A stretch of DNA of 64,000 nt from Rhizobium sp. ZPR4 (GTDB lineage: Bacteria; Pseudomonadota; Alphaproteobacteria; Rhizobiales; Rhizobiaceae): positions 310,001 to 374,000 of the forward strand of contig NZ_CP157968.1 in NCBI RefSeq assembly GCF_040215725.1. Direction: 5' to 3'. This document shows positions 1-9,144 of this stretch, piece after piece; the first letter of the stretch is position 1, and each line of letters begins with the position of its first letter. Made by a program: the position numbers and the translations under genes. The notes beneath the pieces are model-generated. The model worked only from the letters and a program-made list of their open reading frames with translations. It did no database searches and was not told the DNA's origin.

Positions 1-310
1 CCAGCGGAATCTGATCCCGCACCTTAAGCTCAAGGACCACAAAGCCCGGCGTCGTCTTGCGCGAGCGACCCCTCAGGATGATCCAGGCTACCTCGGCATT
101 CGATTTCAAGACGTCGAAAACGACCCGGAAGAAGAGCTTGGGCAGCAAATACCATTTCCGCAGCCGCGGCTTTTCGGGCCGCAACGATGCCATCCCCCAG
201 GAGGCGAAGACCGCGACGATGATGCCGAGGATAAGCTGGCCAAGCGTGAAGCCGTTCAGCAGCAGCCACATCAGGATCAGGCTCAGCGCCAGAAGCGGGT
301 AAGGCAGCAT
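1..310 (-). CDS. phaE: Na+(K+)/H+ antiporter subunit E (partial)
   Basis: The 5' part of subunit E of a multisubunit (Mrp/Mnh/Pha) cation/proton antiporter; the gene runs off the left edge of the window, leaving about 103 codons. The protein opens with a membrane segment rich in Leu and Ile (ending in NGFTLGQLI) and a second one, followed by the basic stretch RPEKPRLRKWYLLPK and the FFRVVFDVLKSN region typical of MnhE. The ATG at 308-310 overlaps the TGA of the D subunit by one base (TGATG), so the two are translationally coupled. Subunits F and G would be expected further left, outside the window. Small membrane subunit, needed for assembly of the antiporter in this family. Confidence 0.88.
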   Translation of the reverse strand, partial: MLPYPLLALSLILMWLLLNGFTLGQLILGIIVAVFASWGMASLRPEKPRLRKWYLLPKLFFRVVFDVLKSNAEVAWIILRGRSRKTTPGFVVLELKVRDQIPL

Positions 311-1920
311 CACAAGCCCTCCGCTTTTGCCGGAGCAACCACGGTATTGCGGACGGCATCGACATAGACATTGGGGTCGCTGAGCGTGCGGATGGTCGCG
401 TCCATGTACTGCATGACCGGACCGGCCCAGATGGTCAATGCCAGCGTCAATGCGAGCAGGCCCATGACCGGAAATATCTCGATGACAAGGACGCGGGGAA
501 CCGTGCCCTCCAGCGAGCTCCAGAATGTGCGTATGCCGGCCCGCGTCATGGCGATCAGGGCGGCAATGCCGGAGAGAATGACCAGCAGGATCAACGTCCA
601 GACGGCGGCACTCGGCGGAATGCCGATCGCGCCGGTCCCCATCATGGCCGAGAGCATGGCGAATTTGGCAACGAAGCCGGAAAGCGGCGGCAGGCCGGCA
701 AGCAGGATGCCGCAGGCGGCAAAGCAGATGCCGAGCATTGCCATGGTGCCGGGCATGGTGACACCATCGCCTTCGGCCGGCTCCTTCTCCTCGGCATCGC
801 CGTAGGCTTCCATGGTGACGGCGAGAACGCTGGCGCCGGCGTCCTGTCCGCGCTCGACGAGCTCGATCAGCATGAAGAAGGCGCTTATCGTCAGCGTCGA
901 ACTGACGAGATACATCAGCGCGCCGGACGAGATGGAACCATCATTGATACCGATCACCATCAGCAGCGTGCCGGACGAGACCAGCACCGAAAAGCCGGCC
1001 AGCCGGCCAAGCGCCTGCGATGCCAGCACACCGACCGTTCCAAAGATCAGCGTTGCCATGCCGCCATAGAGAAGCACGGTCGCACCGAAGCCGGCGGATG
1101 GCCCGGTACTGAACAGAAGCATGGTCAGCCGCAGGATGACATAGATGCCGAGCTTGCTGAGGATCGCGAATATGCCTGCGACAGGCGCGGAAGCTGCGCT
1201 ATAGGCCGTCGGCAACCAGAAGCAGAGCGGCCACATGCCGGCCTTGATGAGGAATGCAATGCCGAGCACGCCGGCGCCCGCCTGCATCAGCATGCGGCGA
1301 TCGGCCGACATTTCCGGGATGCGGACCGCCAGATCCGCCATGTTCAGCGTTCCCGCCGTGCCATAGATCAAGCTGACACCGATGAGGAAGAGCAGCGCCG
1401 CCGCGAGGTTGACGGCAATGTAATGCATACCCGCCTTGACCCTGAGCGGCCCCGAGCCGTGCAGCAGAAGGCCGTAGGACGCGGCCAGCATAACTTCGAA
1501 GAAGACGAAGAGGTTGAAGAGATCACCCGTCAGGAAGGCGCCGTTGACGCCCATCAAGAGCAGCTGGAACATGGTATGGAAATGGGCGCCGACCGCGTGC
1601 CAGCGCGCCAGCGAGAATATTAGCGCGGCAACGGCGACGATGGATGTCAGCAGCAGCATGAGTGCAGACAACCCATCGAGCACGAGCACGATGCCGAAGG
1701 GCGCGCTCCAGTTTCCAAGCAGATAGGCGCGTTCCTGGCTGGGCGACCAGCCTTCGGCACGGAAGAGCGCAAGTGCAATGCCCACCAGCAAGAGTGTTGC
1801 AGCGAGGCTGATGAGCGCCTTCAGCGTGCGCGAACGCTCGTCGATGAACACAAGCAGCGCGCCCGCAACAAGAGGGACGAGGATCGGCGCAATGATGAGA
1901 TGGTGCGACCAGCCTGTCAT
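310..1920 (-). CDS. phaD: Na+(K+)/H+ antiporter subunit D
   Basis: A 536-residue polytopic membrane protein of the proton-antiporter M family, related to complex I subunits NuoM/NuoN. The central antiporter domain covers about residues 110-410 and contains the membrane Glu (LFVFFEVMLAASYG) and Lys (LIKAGMWPLCFWLP) regions thought to form the proton path. ATG at 1918-1920 overlaps the end of the C subunit by four bases (ATGA). Longer readings of this frame start inside the C gene and are not supported. Part of phaABCDE; in rhizobia such antiporters serve K+ or Na+ export and pH adaptation. Which cation is moved here cannot be read from the sequence. Confidence 0.93.
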   Translation of the reverse strand: MTGWSHHLIIAPILVPLVAGALLVFIDERSRTLKALISLAATLLLVGIALALFRAEGWSPSQERAYLLGNWSAPFGIVLVLDGLSALMLLLTSIVAVAALIFSLARWHAVGAHFHTMFQLLLMGVNGAFLTGDLFNLFVFFEVMLAASYGLLLHGSGPLRVKAGMHYIAVNLAAALLFLIGVSLIYGTAGTLNMADLAVRIPEMSADRRMLMQAGAGVLGIAFLIKAGMWPLCFWLPTAYSAASAPVAGIFAILSKLGIYVILRLTMLLFSTGPSAGFGATVLLYGGMATLIFGTVGVLASQALGRLAGFSVLVSSGTLLMVIGINDGSISSGALMYLVSSTLTISAFFMLIELVERGQDAGASVLAVTMEAYGDAEEKEPAEGDGVTMPGTMAMLGICFAACGILLAGLPPLSGFVAKFAMLSAMMGTGAIGIPPSAAVWTLILLVILSGIAALIAMTRAGIRTFWSSLEGTVPRVLVIEIFPVMGLLALTLALTIWAGPVMQYMDATIRTLSDPNVYVDAVRNTVVAPAKAEGL

Positions 1921-2255
1921 TTCCGGTCGCTCCTTCCATCGACGTGATCCGTACCGGTCAGGCCGCGCGAGGCAAGCAGCACGACGAGGAACAGGGCCGT
2001 CGTCGCAAAGCCGATAACGATCGCCGTCAGCACCAGGGCTTGCGGCACCGGGTCTGCCAGAGCACGCGTCGCCGCGCCATCGCCAAGCAATGGCGGCACA
2101 TTCGTCTTCACGCCACCGACGCCAAAGATGAAGAGGTTGACGGAATAGGAGAGCAACGACAACCCGACAATGACCTGATAGGTGCGCGGACGCAGGATCA
2201 GCCAGACGCCGCAAGCCGTCATCACACCGATGGCAATGGACAAGATGAGTTCCAT
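1917..2255 (-). CDS. phaC: Na+(K+)/H+ antiporter subunit C
   Basis: A 112-residue protein with three membrane helices, homologous to complex I subunit NuoK. It shows the family pattern of a Gly-rich first helix, LSLLSYSVNLFIFGVGG in the second helix and DPVPQALVLTAIVIGFAT in the third, where the DPxPQALVLTAIVIG stretch is diagnostic for MnhC/PhaC. Start ATG at 2253-2255 shares its base with the stop of the AB subunit (TGATG), and the stop overlaps the D start by four bases. The symbol is that of the pH-adaptation antiporter and must not be confused with polyhydroxyalkanoate synthase. Confidence 0.93.
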   Translation of the reverse strand: MELILSIAIGVMTACGVWLILRPRTYQVIVGLSLLSYSVNLFIFGVGGVKTNVPPLLGDGAATRALADPVPQALVLTAIVIGFATTALFLVVLLASRGLTGTDHVDGRSDRK

Positions 2256-5143
2256 CAATCCCCCTTTGCCTTGTCGGCATCGAGCGCGCGCAGGCGGTTG
2301 ATACGGATCGACTGGTGTGCGAGTGCCACGAGGATCAGAACCGTGGATCCCACGACAAGCAGGAAAACGCCGAGGTCGAAGAGCAACGCGCTTGCCGCCG
2401 GCACCTTGCCGATCAACGGTAGGTCCAGATACTGGAAATGCGAGGTGAGGAATGGATAGCCGAAGAACCAGGCACCGATACCCGTCGCCGTCGCGATCAA
2501 GAGCCCGGCGCCCATCCACCGCAGCGGCAGGATGCGGATGCGATCCTCCGCCCAACGCGTGCCGCCGGCCAGATATTGCAGCAGGAAGGCGATCGAGAGC
2601 GTCAAGCCGGCCGAGAAGCCGCCGCCCGGCGCATCATGCCCCCGCATGAAGATATAGACCGACAAGGCGATCACAAAGGGGAACATCCACTGCATGATGA
2701 CAGACGGTACGAGCAGATAGTCGCGCACGGTATCGCCTGCCGAACGCTCTGGACGCTCTTCGTCGAAACGGTTCTGTATTCGCTGCTGTTCCGGCATCTC
2801 CATGCTGTCGGGTGCAGGGCGGAAACGACGCAGCAGCGCATAGACGGTCAAGGCGACGACACCGAGAACGGCGATTTCGCCCAGGGTGTCGAAGCCACGG
2901 AAGTCGACCAGGATGACGTTGACGACGTTGCGGCCGCCGCCCTTCGAATAGGCGTTTTCGAGGAAGTAATTCGCAATGGCGTCGGGCACCGGCATGGTCA
3001 TGACGGCGTAGGAAATGAACATCATGCCGACGCCGCAGATGACGGCCAGCGCCAGATCGCGGAAGCGACGGAAACGAGCGCGCAGATCGACCGTATCGTC
3101 GATCCCCTCTGTCCGCTTCGGCAGCCAGCGCAAGCCCAGCAGGATGAGAACCGTCGTGACGATCTCGACGAGAAGCTGAGTAATCGCGAGATCCGGCGCC
3201 GACAGCCAGATGAAGGTCATGCAGACGATCAAGCCGACGCCACCCAGCATCACCAAGGAAGCAAGCCGGTGATATTTGGCAAAGAAGGCAGTGCCGATCG
3301 CAAGGCAAATGCCAATCGCCCAGACCGCAGCGAAGACCGGATCGGCGCCCAGGAAGGAAAAGTGCTTGGCTTCGAAACCGGACAAGTAAAGCGGCAGCAG
3401 GCCGGCAGCAAACCCTGTCACGACGACCCAGCGAAGCTGCGGCTGCAGCTTGCGCGTGCCGATCCGCTTTTCGGCGGTTCTCGCCCAGTGCCAGGAGACT
3501 TCGACCAGCACCCGCTCGAAGATACGCTGCCCCTTGAGGCGCCGGAAAATCGGCGGTCCGTCGTCGCATCGCGACAGGTAATCCTTGAAGACGAAATAGA
3601 AAACCGTCCCGCCGACCAGTGCGATGATGCTCATGACGAGCGGCAGATTGAAGCCGTGCCAAAGTGAAAGGCTGTATTGCGGCGTATCGGCATCGAGAAC
3701 GCTGACAACGGCCGCATGCAGGAAGGGTGCCACCGAAAGCGCCGGAACGATGCCGACGACCAGGCACACGACAACGAGGAGCTCGATCGGGAAGCGCATC
3801 CAGCGCGGTGGCTCATGCGGCTTGGCGATCGGCAGATCGGTCGGCGCCGGTCCGAAGAACACCGTCTGAATAAAACGCAGCGAATAGGCGACGCTGAAGG
3901 CGCTTGCGAGCGTCGCCACATAGGGCAGCATGCGATCGAGAATGGAATCGGCATGGGTTTCGATCGCTTCGGCGAAGAACATTTCCTTCGACAGGAAGCC
4001 ATTGAGCAGCGGCACGCCGGCCATGGCAGCACTCGCAACGATCGCCAGCGCCCCGGTGAATGGCATATAGCGGAACAGGCCACTCAGACGGCGCATGTCG
4101 CGCGTGCCGGTCTCGTGATCGATGATACCGGCCGCCATGAACAGAGACGCTTTGAAGGTCGCGTGGTTCAACATGTGGAAGATGGCGGCAACCGTCGCAA
4201 GCGGGCTGCCAAGGCTGAGCAAGGTGGTGATGAGGCCGAGATGGCTGATCGTCGAGTAAGCGAGCAGCCCTTTGAGATCCTGCTGGAACATCGCGAAATA
4301 GGCGCCGAGCAGCAGCGTGATGATGCCGGCCGCGCCGACGATGTAGAACCATTCGTTCGTGCCGGCGAGAACCGGCCAGAAGCGCGCGAGCAGGAAGACG
4401 CCAGCCTTCACCAGCGTGGCGGAATGCAGATAGGCGGAGACAGGCGTCGGCGCCGCCATTGCGTTCGGAAGCCAGAAATGGAAGGGAAACTGCGCACTCT
4501 TCGTCAGCGCGCCGAGCAGGATGAGTATCAGCGCAGGCAGATAGAGCGGATGATTACGAATGATGTCGCCTGATGCCAGGATCTTGTCCAGATCGTAGCT
4601 CCCGACGATATGACCGAGCAGGATCAGCCCGATCAGCAGGCAGAAGCCGCCGATCCCCGTGATCGTCAGCGCCATGCGGGCGCCGTCGCGGGCAGCGGCG
4701 GTGTTGTGCCAGTAGCTGATTAGCAGGAAGGAGAAGATGCTGGTCAGCTCCCAGAATATCGAGAGCAGGATGACATTGCCCGACAGCACGATGCCAAGCA
4801 TCGCTCCCATGAAGGCAAGCAGGAAGGAAAAGAAGCGAGGAACGGGGTCCTCTTCCGACATATAGTAGCGGGCGTAGACGATGACGAGAAAGCCGATGGC
4901 GGTGATGACGAGCGAAAACAGCCAAGCAAAACCATCCAGCCTGAGGCTGAAATCAAGCCCGAGCTGTGGCAGCCATTCTATGCTATAACGGACGACGCCA
5001 CCGTCCTTGACGGCAGGATAGAAGCTTACGGAAATCAACAGTGCCAGAAATGTGACAGCCCCGGCGATCCAGGCCGGACCGCGCCGCGACTGCGTGCGCA
5101 AGAGGCATACGGAAAGAAGACTTCCGATAAACGGCAGAGCCAA
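2255..5143 (-). CDS. phaAB: Fused Na+(K+)/H+ antiporter subunit A/B
   Basis: A 962-residue multi-spanning membrane protein. The N-terminal half is a NuoL-like antiporter module (about residues 65-420, with FWELTSIFSFLLI and the KSAQFPFHFWLPNAMAAPTPVSAYLHSATLVKAG signature region). A DUF4040-like segment follows at about 610-690 and an MnhB-type domain from about 800 (FPFVIALSVYIFMRGHDAPGGGF). Fusion of A and B is the arrangement found in rhizobial Pha systems. First gene of the operon. The start is uncertain: the only standard in-frame start is TTG at 5141-5143, but this cuts into the expected first hydrophobic helix; an ATT at 5153-5155 lies nine bases after GGCGAG and would restore residues ILALL. 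An in-frame TGA lies a little further upstream. Confidence 0.9.
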   Translation of the reverse strand: MALPFIGSLLSVCLLRTQSRRGPAWIAGAVTFLALLISVSFYPAVKDGGVVRYSIEWLPQLGLDFSLRLDGFAWLFSLVITAIGFLVIVYARYYMSEEDPVPRFFSFLLAFMGAMLGIVLSGNVILLSIFWELTSIFSFLLISYWHNTAAARDGARMALTITGIGGFCLLIGLILLGHIVGSYDLDKILASGDIIRNHPLYLPALILILLGALTKSAQFPFHFWLPNAMAAPTPVSAYLHSATLVKAGVFLLARFWPVLAGTNEWFYIVGAAGIITLLLGAYFAMFQQDLKGLLAYSTISHLGLITTLLSLGSPLATVAAIFHMLNHATFKASLFMAAGIIDHETGTRDMRRLSGLFRYMPFTGALAIVASAAMAGVPLLNGFLSKEMFFAEAIETHADSILDRMLPYVATLASAFSVAYSLRFIQTVFFGPAPTDLPIAKPHEPPRWMRFPIELLVVVCLVVGIVPALSVAPFLHAAVVSVLDADTPQYSLSLWHGFNLPLVMSIIALVGGTVFYFVFKDYLSRCDDGPPIFRRLKGQRIFERVLVEVSWHWARTAEKRIGTRKLQPQLRWVVVTGFAAGLLPLYLSGFEAKHFSFLGADPVFAAVWAIGICLAIGTAFFAKYHRLASLVMLGGVGLIVCMTFIWLSAPDLAITQLLVEIVTTVLILLGLRWLPKRTEGIDDTVDLRARFRRFRDLALAVICGVGMMFISYAVMTMPVPDAIANYFLENAYSKGGGRNVVNVILVDFRGFDTLGEIAVLGVVALTVYALLRRFRPAPDSMEMPEQQRIQNRFDEERPERSAGDTVRDYLLVPSVIMQWMFPFVIALSVYIFMRGHDAPGGGFSAGLTLSIAFLLQYLAGGTRWAEDRIRILPLRWMGAGLLIATATGIGAWFFGYPFLTSHFQYLDLPLIGKVPAASALLFDLGVFLLVVGSTVLILVALAHQSIRINRLRALDADKAKGD

Positions 5144-5275
5144 AAGTGCTAGAATGAAAACAGGCTCGCCAGTTATCCCAAAACGTCATTCCTTCGTTTA
5201 GCCGGATCACGCCAGACTGCCACGACGGCAAAACCCCTAGAAATCCGGTATATTATGTCCTATATGATAGATATC

Positions 5276-5288
5276 GCCCAATATGGGC
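5276..5288. promoter_or_regulatory. Small palindrome upstream of XRE regulator
   Basis: GCCCA-ATA-TGGGC, five-base perfect arms around a three-base centre, 26 bases upstream of the XRE-family start codon and within the 171-base divergent spacer shared with the antiporter operon. XRE regulators often bind short palindromes in their own promoter, so this is a candidate autoregulatory operator. It is short enough to occur by chance. Confidence 0.35.
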
Positions 5289-5314
5289 AGCTTCGAACCC
5301 TGCGTCAAGGTAAG

Positions 5315-5647
5315 ATGGCGATGATTTTGACACCAGCACTCTGCCGAGCAGCCCGCGGCTTCCTCGATTGGACGCAGATGGACCTTGCCGATCGCTCCGG
5401 CGTATCGCGCAGCACGATCCGCGACTATGAGGGCAACCGCCATAGTCTGCATCGGGCGACAGAGGCGCAGTTGCGTCTGGCGCTCGAGGCGGGAGGAATC
5501 GCCTTCTTCCGGATCGAAGGACATGAGATCGGCATTTGTACGAAGGCGCTTGTCGCCGAAGCGCCAGCGCCGACGCATACAGAAAGCTGCGAGATCCTTT
5601 CCAGCGTCGACGAAAGAAACCGGACGCCTCCTAAATCAGAGCAATAG
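5315..5647 (+). CDS. XRE-family transcriptional regulator
   Basis: A 110-residue Cro/C1-type DNA-binding protein. The helix-turn-helix lies at about residues 8-60: the stretch CRAARGFLDWTQMDLADRSGVSRSTIRDYEGN contains the scaffold (A-R-L-x-W-x-Q-x-D-L-A) typical of single-domain alphaproteobacterial XRE proteins, followed by a short tail (LRLALEAGGIAFF) seen in the same subfamily. ATG at 5315 is chosen because the HTH begins directly after it and AAGG precedes it; an in-frame ATG at 5255 would add 20 residues with no homology pattern. Divergent from the antiporter operon. Its target is not evident, and no toxin partner is seen next to it. Confidence 0.8.
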   Translation: MAMILTPALCRAARGFLDWTQMDLADRSGVSRSTIRDYEGNRHSLHRATEAQLRLALEAGGIAFFRIEGHEIGICTKALVAEAPAPTHTESCEILSSVDERNRTPPKSEQ

Positions 5648-5858
5648 TGCCGGATAGAGCTGGGCACGGTCGATACAGCTTCCGACCACAAAGTCACTTT
5701 TGCGAACCGGAATGAAGCCTTTGGCCGGCATCCGGTAGCACATCGCCGGCGGCCGATAGACGTCCGCTCGCGAGAAGGTGAACGGAAAGGCCCTCAATTC
5801 AGCCATATTCCGGCCGACTACCGCATCCGCGCCGTGCCCCAAGACGACCGGAGAAACC

Positions 5859-6419
5859 ATGTCCGACACTACAGCGACCACAGCAGAACAGCCCACCTTC
5901 CGCTATCGATCGTCGCAACGGCTCCTGCATTGGCTCATGGCCATTGTCATCATTTCAGCGCTCGTCATCGGCCTCTATTGTTCCTACCTCACACCGGGCA
6001 TACCGCTGCGTCGTGCGCTCCTCGACGTACACAAGTCCTTGGGCATGACGGCGCTTTTCCTCATCGCCATACGCCTGCCACTCAGGCTTTCGCTGAGTGA
6101 ACCTGCATATCAACGGCCGCTTGGCGTCTTCAATCACCTTGCCGCCCGCGGCGCGCATATCCTGCTCTATGCCTTGATGATCCTGATGCCGCTTGCAGGC
6201 TACACAACATCCGCTGCCGGCGGCCGCGATCTGCCATGGTTCGGCCTCTTCCAATGGCCCAATCTGCTACCGCTCGATAAGGGCCTAGAGAGAACAGCCG
6301 CCGAGATTCACGAGTATGGCGCCTACTGCCTGTATGCCGTCGTCAGCCTGCATATCCTGGCCGCCCTTTGGCACCATTTCGTCCGCAAGGATGAGGTTCT
6401 GAAAAGAATATTGTTTTGA
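5859..6419 (+). CDS. Cytochrome b561 family protein
   Basis: A 186-residue diheme membrane cytochrome b of the bacterial CybB/YodB type. Four membrane helices are visible. Histidines that would bind the two hemes lie in SQRLLHWLMA (helix 1), DVHKSLG (helix 2) and SLHILAALWHHFV (helix 4), together with AAEIHEYGAY in the third loop. The family oxidises ubiquinol, and some members reduce superoxide to feed electrons back to the quinone pool. Start ATG 5859 follows GGAGAAACC; a longer reading from 5778 adds a non-membrane leader without homology pattern. Monocistronic, convergent with the next gene. Confidence 0.88.
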   Translation: MSDTTATTAEQPTFRYRSSQRLLHWLMAIVIISALVIGLYCSYLTPGIPLRRALLDVHKSLGMTALFLIAIRLPLRLSLSEPAYQRPLGVFNHLAARGAHILLYALMILMPLAGYTTSAAGGRDLPWFGLFQWPNLLPLDKGLERTAAEIHEYGAYCLYAVVSLHILAALWHHFVRKDEVLKRILF

Positions 6420-6467
6420 TTCAATTCTTTGTGACGCAAACAATGCGCCACCGTTGCAGAGGATGAC

Positions 6468-7385
6468 TCAGATTTTCGCTGTCTCCAGATTGCCACATGT
6501 TTCGAACAACAGCATGCGCACCCAACGATGACCGGGATCGCGATGGGTGCGCTCGTGCCAGACGGCGAGCTTGGTGAAGCCCGGTATATCGACGGGAGGC
6601 TCACGCAGAACAAGACCTTTTGCACTTTGCGCCAGCCGTCTGGGAACAGCAGCCACCAGATCGGTCGTGCGTAAAATCTCAGCAAGAACGAGAAAGCTCG
6701 TAACCGTCAGCGCAACGTGACGCCGACGGCCGATCTTGGCCAGAGCATCATCCGTCACGCCCCAAAAGCGCTCGCCGGAATAAGAGACCAACACATGATC
6801 GAGAGCACAGAAGCGATCGATGGAAAGCTGCTTCTTCCGCGCATCGGGATGATTGCTCCGCAATGCGCAGACATAGGTCTCATCGAACAACCGCCGGGCA
6901 TGAAGCTCCGGTAGGGCAGTCTCCGGGGTCATCAATGCAAGACCGAGATCACCGCTTTCGAACTGTGTCTGCACGCGATCGTCCTCGACTGGACGAATTG
7001 CAATGCGAATTCCGGGCGCTGACAGTCTCATCTTCGCCAGGAACGGCACGACAACGGCTTGGAGAGCATAGTCGGTCGCTGCAATCGAGAGCGTGAACTT
7101 GGCGGTGGCAGGGTCGAATGCCGTAGGCTGCAGAAGCGCCCCGACATCGGCAAGGATCTGCTTGAGCGGTCCCGCGAGCTCCATTGCACGCAGTGTGGGC
7201 ACGATCCCGCGCCGGGTACGGACAAAGAGCGGATCGTCGAAGCTCTCGCGCAGGCGCGTCAGCATGCCGCTCACCGCAGGCTGCGTGAAGCCGAGGCGCT
7301 CGGCCGCACGCGTGACGCTGCGCTCATCGAGCAGGGCATCGAGCGTGCGCAGGAGATTGAGGTCGAGAGCCCTGATATCTTTCAT
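6468..7385 (-). CDS. LysR-family transcriptional regulator
   Basis: A LysR-type regulator of 305 residues. The N-terminal winged helix (residues 4-62) has the classical pattern ALDLNLLRTLDALLDERSVT and AAERLGFTQPAVSGMLTRLR; the effector-binding domain follows (about 85-300). This NodD/LinR-like N-terminus (DLNLLRTLDALL) is common in regulators of oxygenase, glutathione transferase and detoxification genes. Start taken at ATG 7385; ATG 7403 six codons upstream is also possible and neither has a strong ribosome site. It is divergent from a small SRPBCC-fold gene 116 bases away, its most likely target. Confidence 0.88.
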   Translation of the reverse strand: MKDIRALDLNLLRTLDALLDERSVTRAAERLGFTQPAVSGMLTRLRESFDDPLFVRTRRGIVPTLRAMELAGPLKQILADVGALLQPTAFDPATAKFTLSIAATDYALQAVVVPFLAKMRLSAPGIRIAIRPVEDDRVQTQFESGDLGLALMTPETALPELHARRLFDETYVCALRSNHPDARKKQLSIDRFCALDHVLVSYSGERFWGVTDDALAKIGRRRHVALTVTSFLVLAEILRTTDLVAAVPRRLAQSAKGLVLREPPVDIPGFTKLAVWHERTHRDPGHRWVRMLLFETCGNLETAKI

Positions 7386-7501
7386 CGTTATAGGTCTGAT
7401 CATGTATCGCTATTTGCGTTATGTCTGCAGATTTCCCATTATCAAGCAAGCTGAAAACTGCAATTTCCCGGCATATGCCGGCCCATAATCAGGAAAGCAT
7501 C

Positions 7502-8023
7502 ATGAACGCAATCATCTGGCCGAAGGGCTATATTCCGGGCTTTACGGAGAACTTCGTATCGAACGAAATCATCGTGGCGGGCCTTTCCGCAGAAGAAATC
7601 TGGCCGCTTCTCGGCTATGCTCCGCGCTGGCCGAGCTACTATGCCAATTCTGCCAACATCCGTTTCCATGACGGCAGGGGGCCGGAACTCCAGGAAGGCG
7701 TCCGCTTCTACTTCGAGACTTTCGGCTTCCCGGTCGAAGCGCAGTGCACCGAATATGTTCCACCAGCCAATGGTCAGCCCGGCCGCGTCGCCTGGCATGG
7801 CTGGGCCGGGGAGGAAGGCAGCGAAAACCGTTTGGATGTCCACCACGCATGGCTGGTTGAAGATCTGTCCGAAGGCCGGGTGCGCATCCTGACCCAGGAA
7901 ACTCAGAAAGGTAAGCCAGCTGCCGAGCTCGCTCGCGCCAAGCCCAATCCGATGATCAACGGTCATCAGGACTGGCTGGATGGCCTGGTTGGCGCTGCGC
8001 GTGATGCAAAAAAACAGGAGTGA
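7502..8023 (+). CDS. SRPBCC (START/Bet v 1-like) family protein
   Basis: A 173-residue soluble protein. The sequence has the pattern of polyketide-cyclase/SRPBCC ligand-binding proteins: an N-terminal strand with EIIVAGLSAEEIWPLLGYAPRWPSYYAN, a conserved Trp-Pro pair, and a long C-terminal helix (NPMINGHQDWLDGLVGAARDAKK). Such proteins bind hydrophobic small molecules; the ligand is unknown. ATG at 7502 follows AGGAAAGC; a longer reading from 7421 would overlap the promoter of the divergent LysR gene and is less likely. Probably controlled by that LysR protein. Confidence 0.8.
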   Translation: MNAIIWPKGYIPGFTENFVSNEIIVAGLSAEEIWPLLGYAPRWPSYYANSANIRFHDGRGPELQEGVRFYFETFGFPVEAQCTEYVPPANGQPGRVAWHGWAGEEGSENRLDVHHAWLVEDLSEGRVRILTQETQKGKPAAELARAKPNPMINGHQDWLDGLVGAARDAKKQE

Positions 8024-8400
8024 TGGAGCCCATATTTTACCATATGCGACTTTCATCCAACGTCTGCGGCCTTCGGTTTGTCAGCAATGGCATTCCGGCG
8101 GCCGCTGCTCGCATGGGCCGCCGATCGGTTTAGGAGGCAGCTCCGTGCGGCAACGACGAAGGCTGCCTTTCCCTCGCTTCAGCTTGATGGCTCCCGGGAG
8201 CCGCCCGCAACATATTGTAATATTTTCTAACACGTCGCTATAATTCCTTCTGCTATGGACGGCCGAGGATATGATCTGTGAGATTTTCCTTTGAAAGTCA
8301 TCGATCGCTGGTTGCTCTCGGCCCATCTCCCAGCCCTTTTAGGCAGCGCAAGGTTTGCTCCGGAACGCGGATAACGGGCGAATGATCAGGATCTACAAAC
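8024..8400. other. Intergenic region, no gene seen
   Basis: A 377-base spacer between the SRPBCC gene and the two-component system. Short open frames on both strands here have no recognisable protein pattern. A locally AT-rich stretch around 8205-8245 contains the small palindrome ATATT-GT-AATAT (8212-8223) and could be part of a promoter for the downstream response regulator. Nothing else is visible. Confidence 0.5.
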
Positions 8401-9144
8401 ATGGTTGCGCGCATGAGGACGGTTGAGCCTTCACATCATATTCTTGTCGTCGAGGACGATGACGAGATTGCAATCATGCTGGTCGAGCTGATCAAGGATC
8501 AAGGCCTGCGCGCTTCGCCCGTGCGAAACGGCGCGGAGATGGACAAGATGTTACAAAGGCACCCGTTCGATCTCGTGATCCTCGACGCCATGCTGCCCGG
8601 AGAGGATGGTTTCAGCATCTGCCGGCGCCTGAGATCGGCCGGAACGATCCCGATCCTGATGCTGACCGCACTCACGGAGGATATCGATCGCATCATCGGC
8701 CTTGAGCTGGGAGCGGACGACTATGTCACCAAACCGTTCAACCCGCGGGAACTTGTCGCCAGGATCAAGGCGCTTCTTCGCAGAGCTTCGTATGGTGCGG
8801 AGACTTCGGAGCGAAAGCTGCTCACGAAGATGACCTTTGCAGGCTGGGTGCTCGATCCAAGAAGCAGGCGGATCGTCGATCCGGAAGGCGCCGAGGTGCT
8901 GATGACGACATCCGAATTCGATCTGCTGCTCGCCTTCTGTCACAATCCGAACCAAATCCTGACCCGTGAACAGCTGCTGTCGATGACACATGCCGGAACC
9001 GCCGGGCCGGTCGAACGTAGCGTTGACGCACAAATCAGCCGTCTTCGGCAGAAGATAGAACCAAATCTGAAGGAGCCGATCTTCATCAAGACCGTGCGGC
9101 TTGGGGGCTATCTTTTCGCCGCGAATGTTGAGTACCTGCCGTGA
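8401..9144 (+). CDS. OmpR-family response regulator
   Basis: A 247-residue response regulator. The receiver domain (about 12-128) has the acidic pair EDDD at 18-21, the phospho-acceptor Asp62 in LVILDAMLPGEDG, the conserved Thr89 (MLTA) and Lys111 (DDYVTKPF). The C-terminal winged-helix domain (about 140-243) has the OmpR/PhoB signature, with EFDLLLAFCHNPNQILTREQLL and ending KTVRLGGYLFA. The stop overlaps the GTG start of the kinase gene by four bases (GTGA), so the pair forms one translational unit. Start could also be ATG 8413. The signal is unknown. Confidence 0.92.
   Translation: MVARMRTVEPSHHILVVEDDDEIAIMLVELIKDQGLRASPVRNGAEMDKMLQRHPFDLVILDAMLPGEDGFSICRRLRSAGTIPILMLTALTEDIDRIIGLELGADDYVTKPFNPRELVARIKALLRRASYGAETSERKLLTKMTFAGWVLDPRSRRIVDPEGAEVLMTTSEFDLLLAFCHNPNQILTREQLLSMTHAGTAGPVERSVDAQISRLRQKIEPNLKEPIFIKTVRLGGYLFAANVEYLP

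Noticed and set aside
2438..3667. A 409-codon plus-strand open frame inside the antiporter AB gene
   Set aside because: Polar, repetitive composition typical of the antisense of a membrane-protein gene, with no homology pattern.
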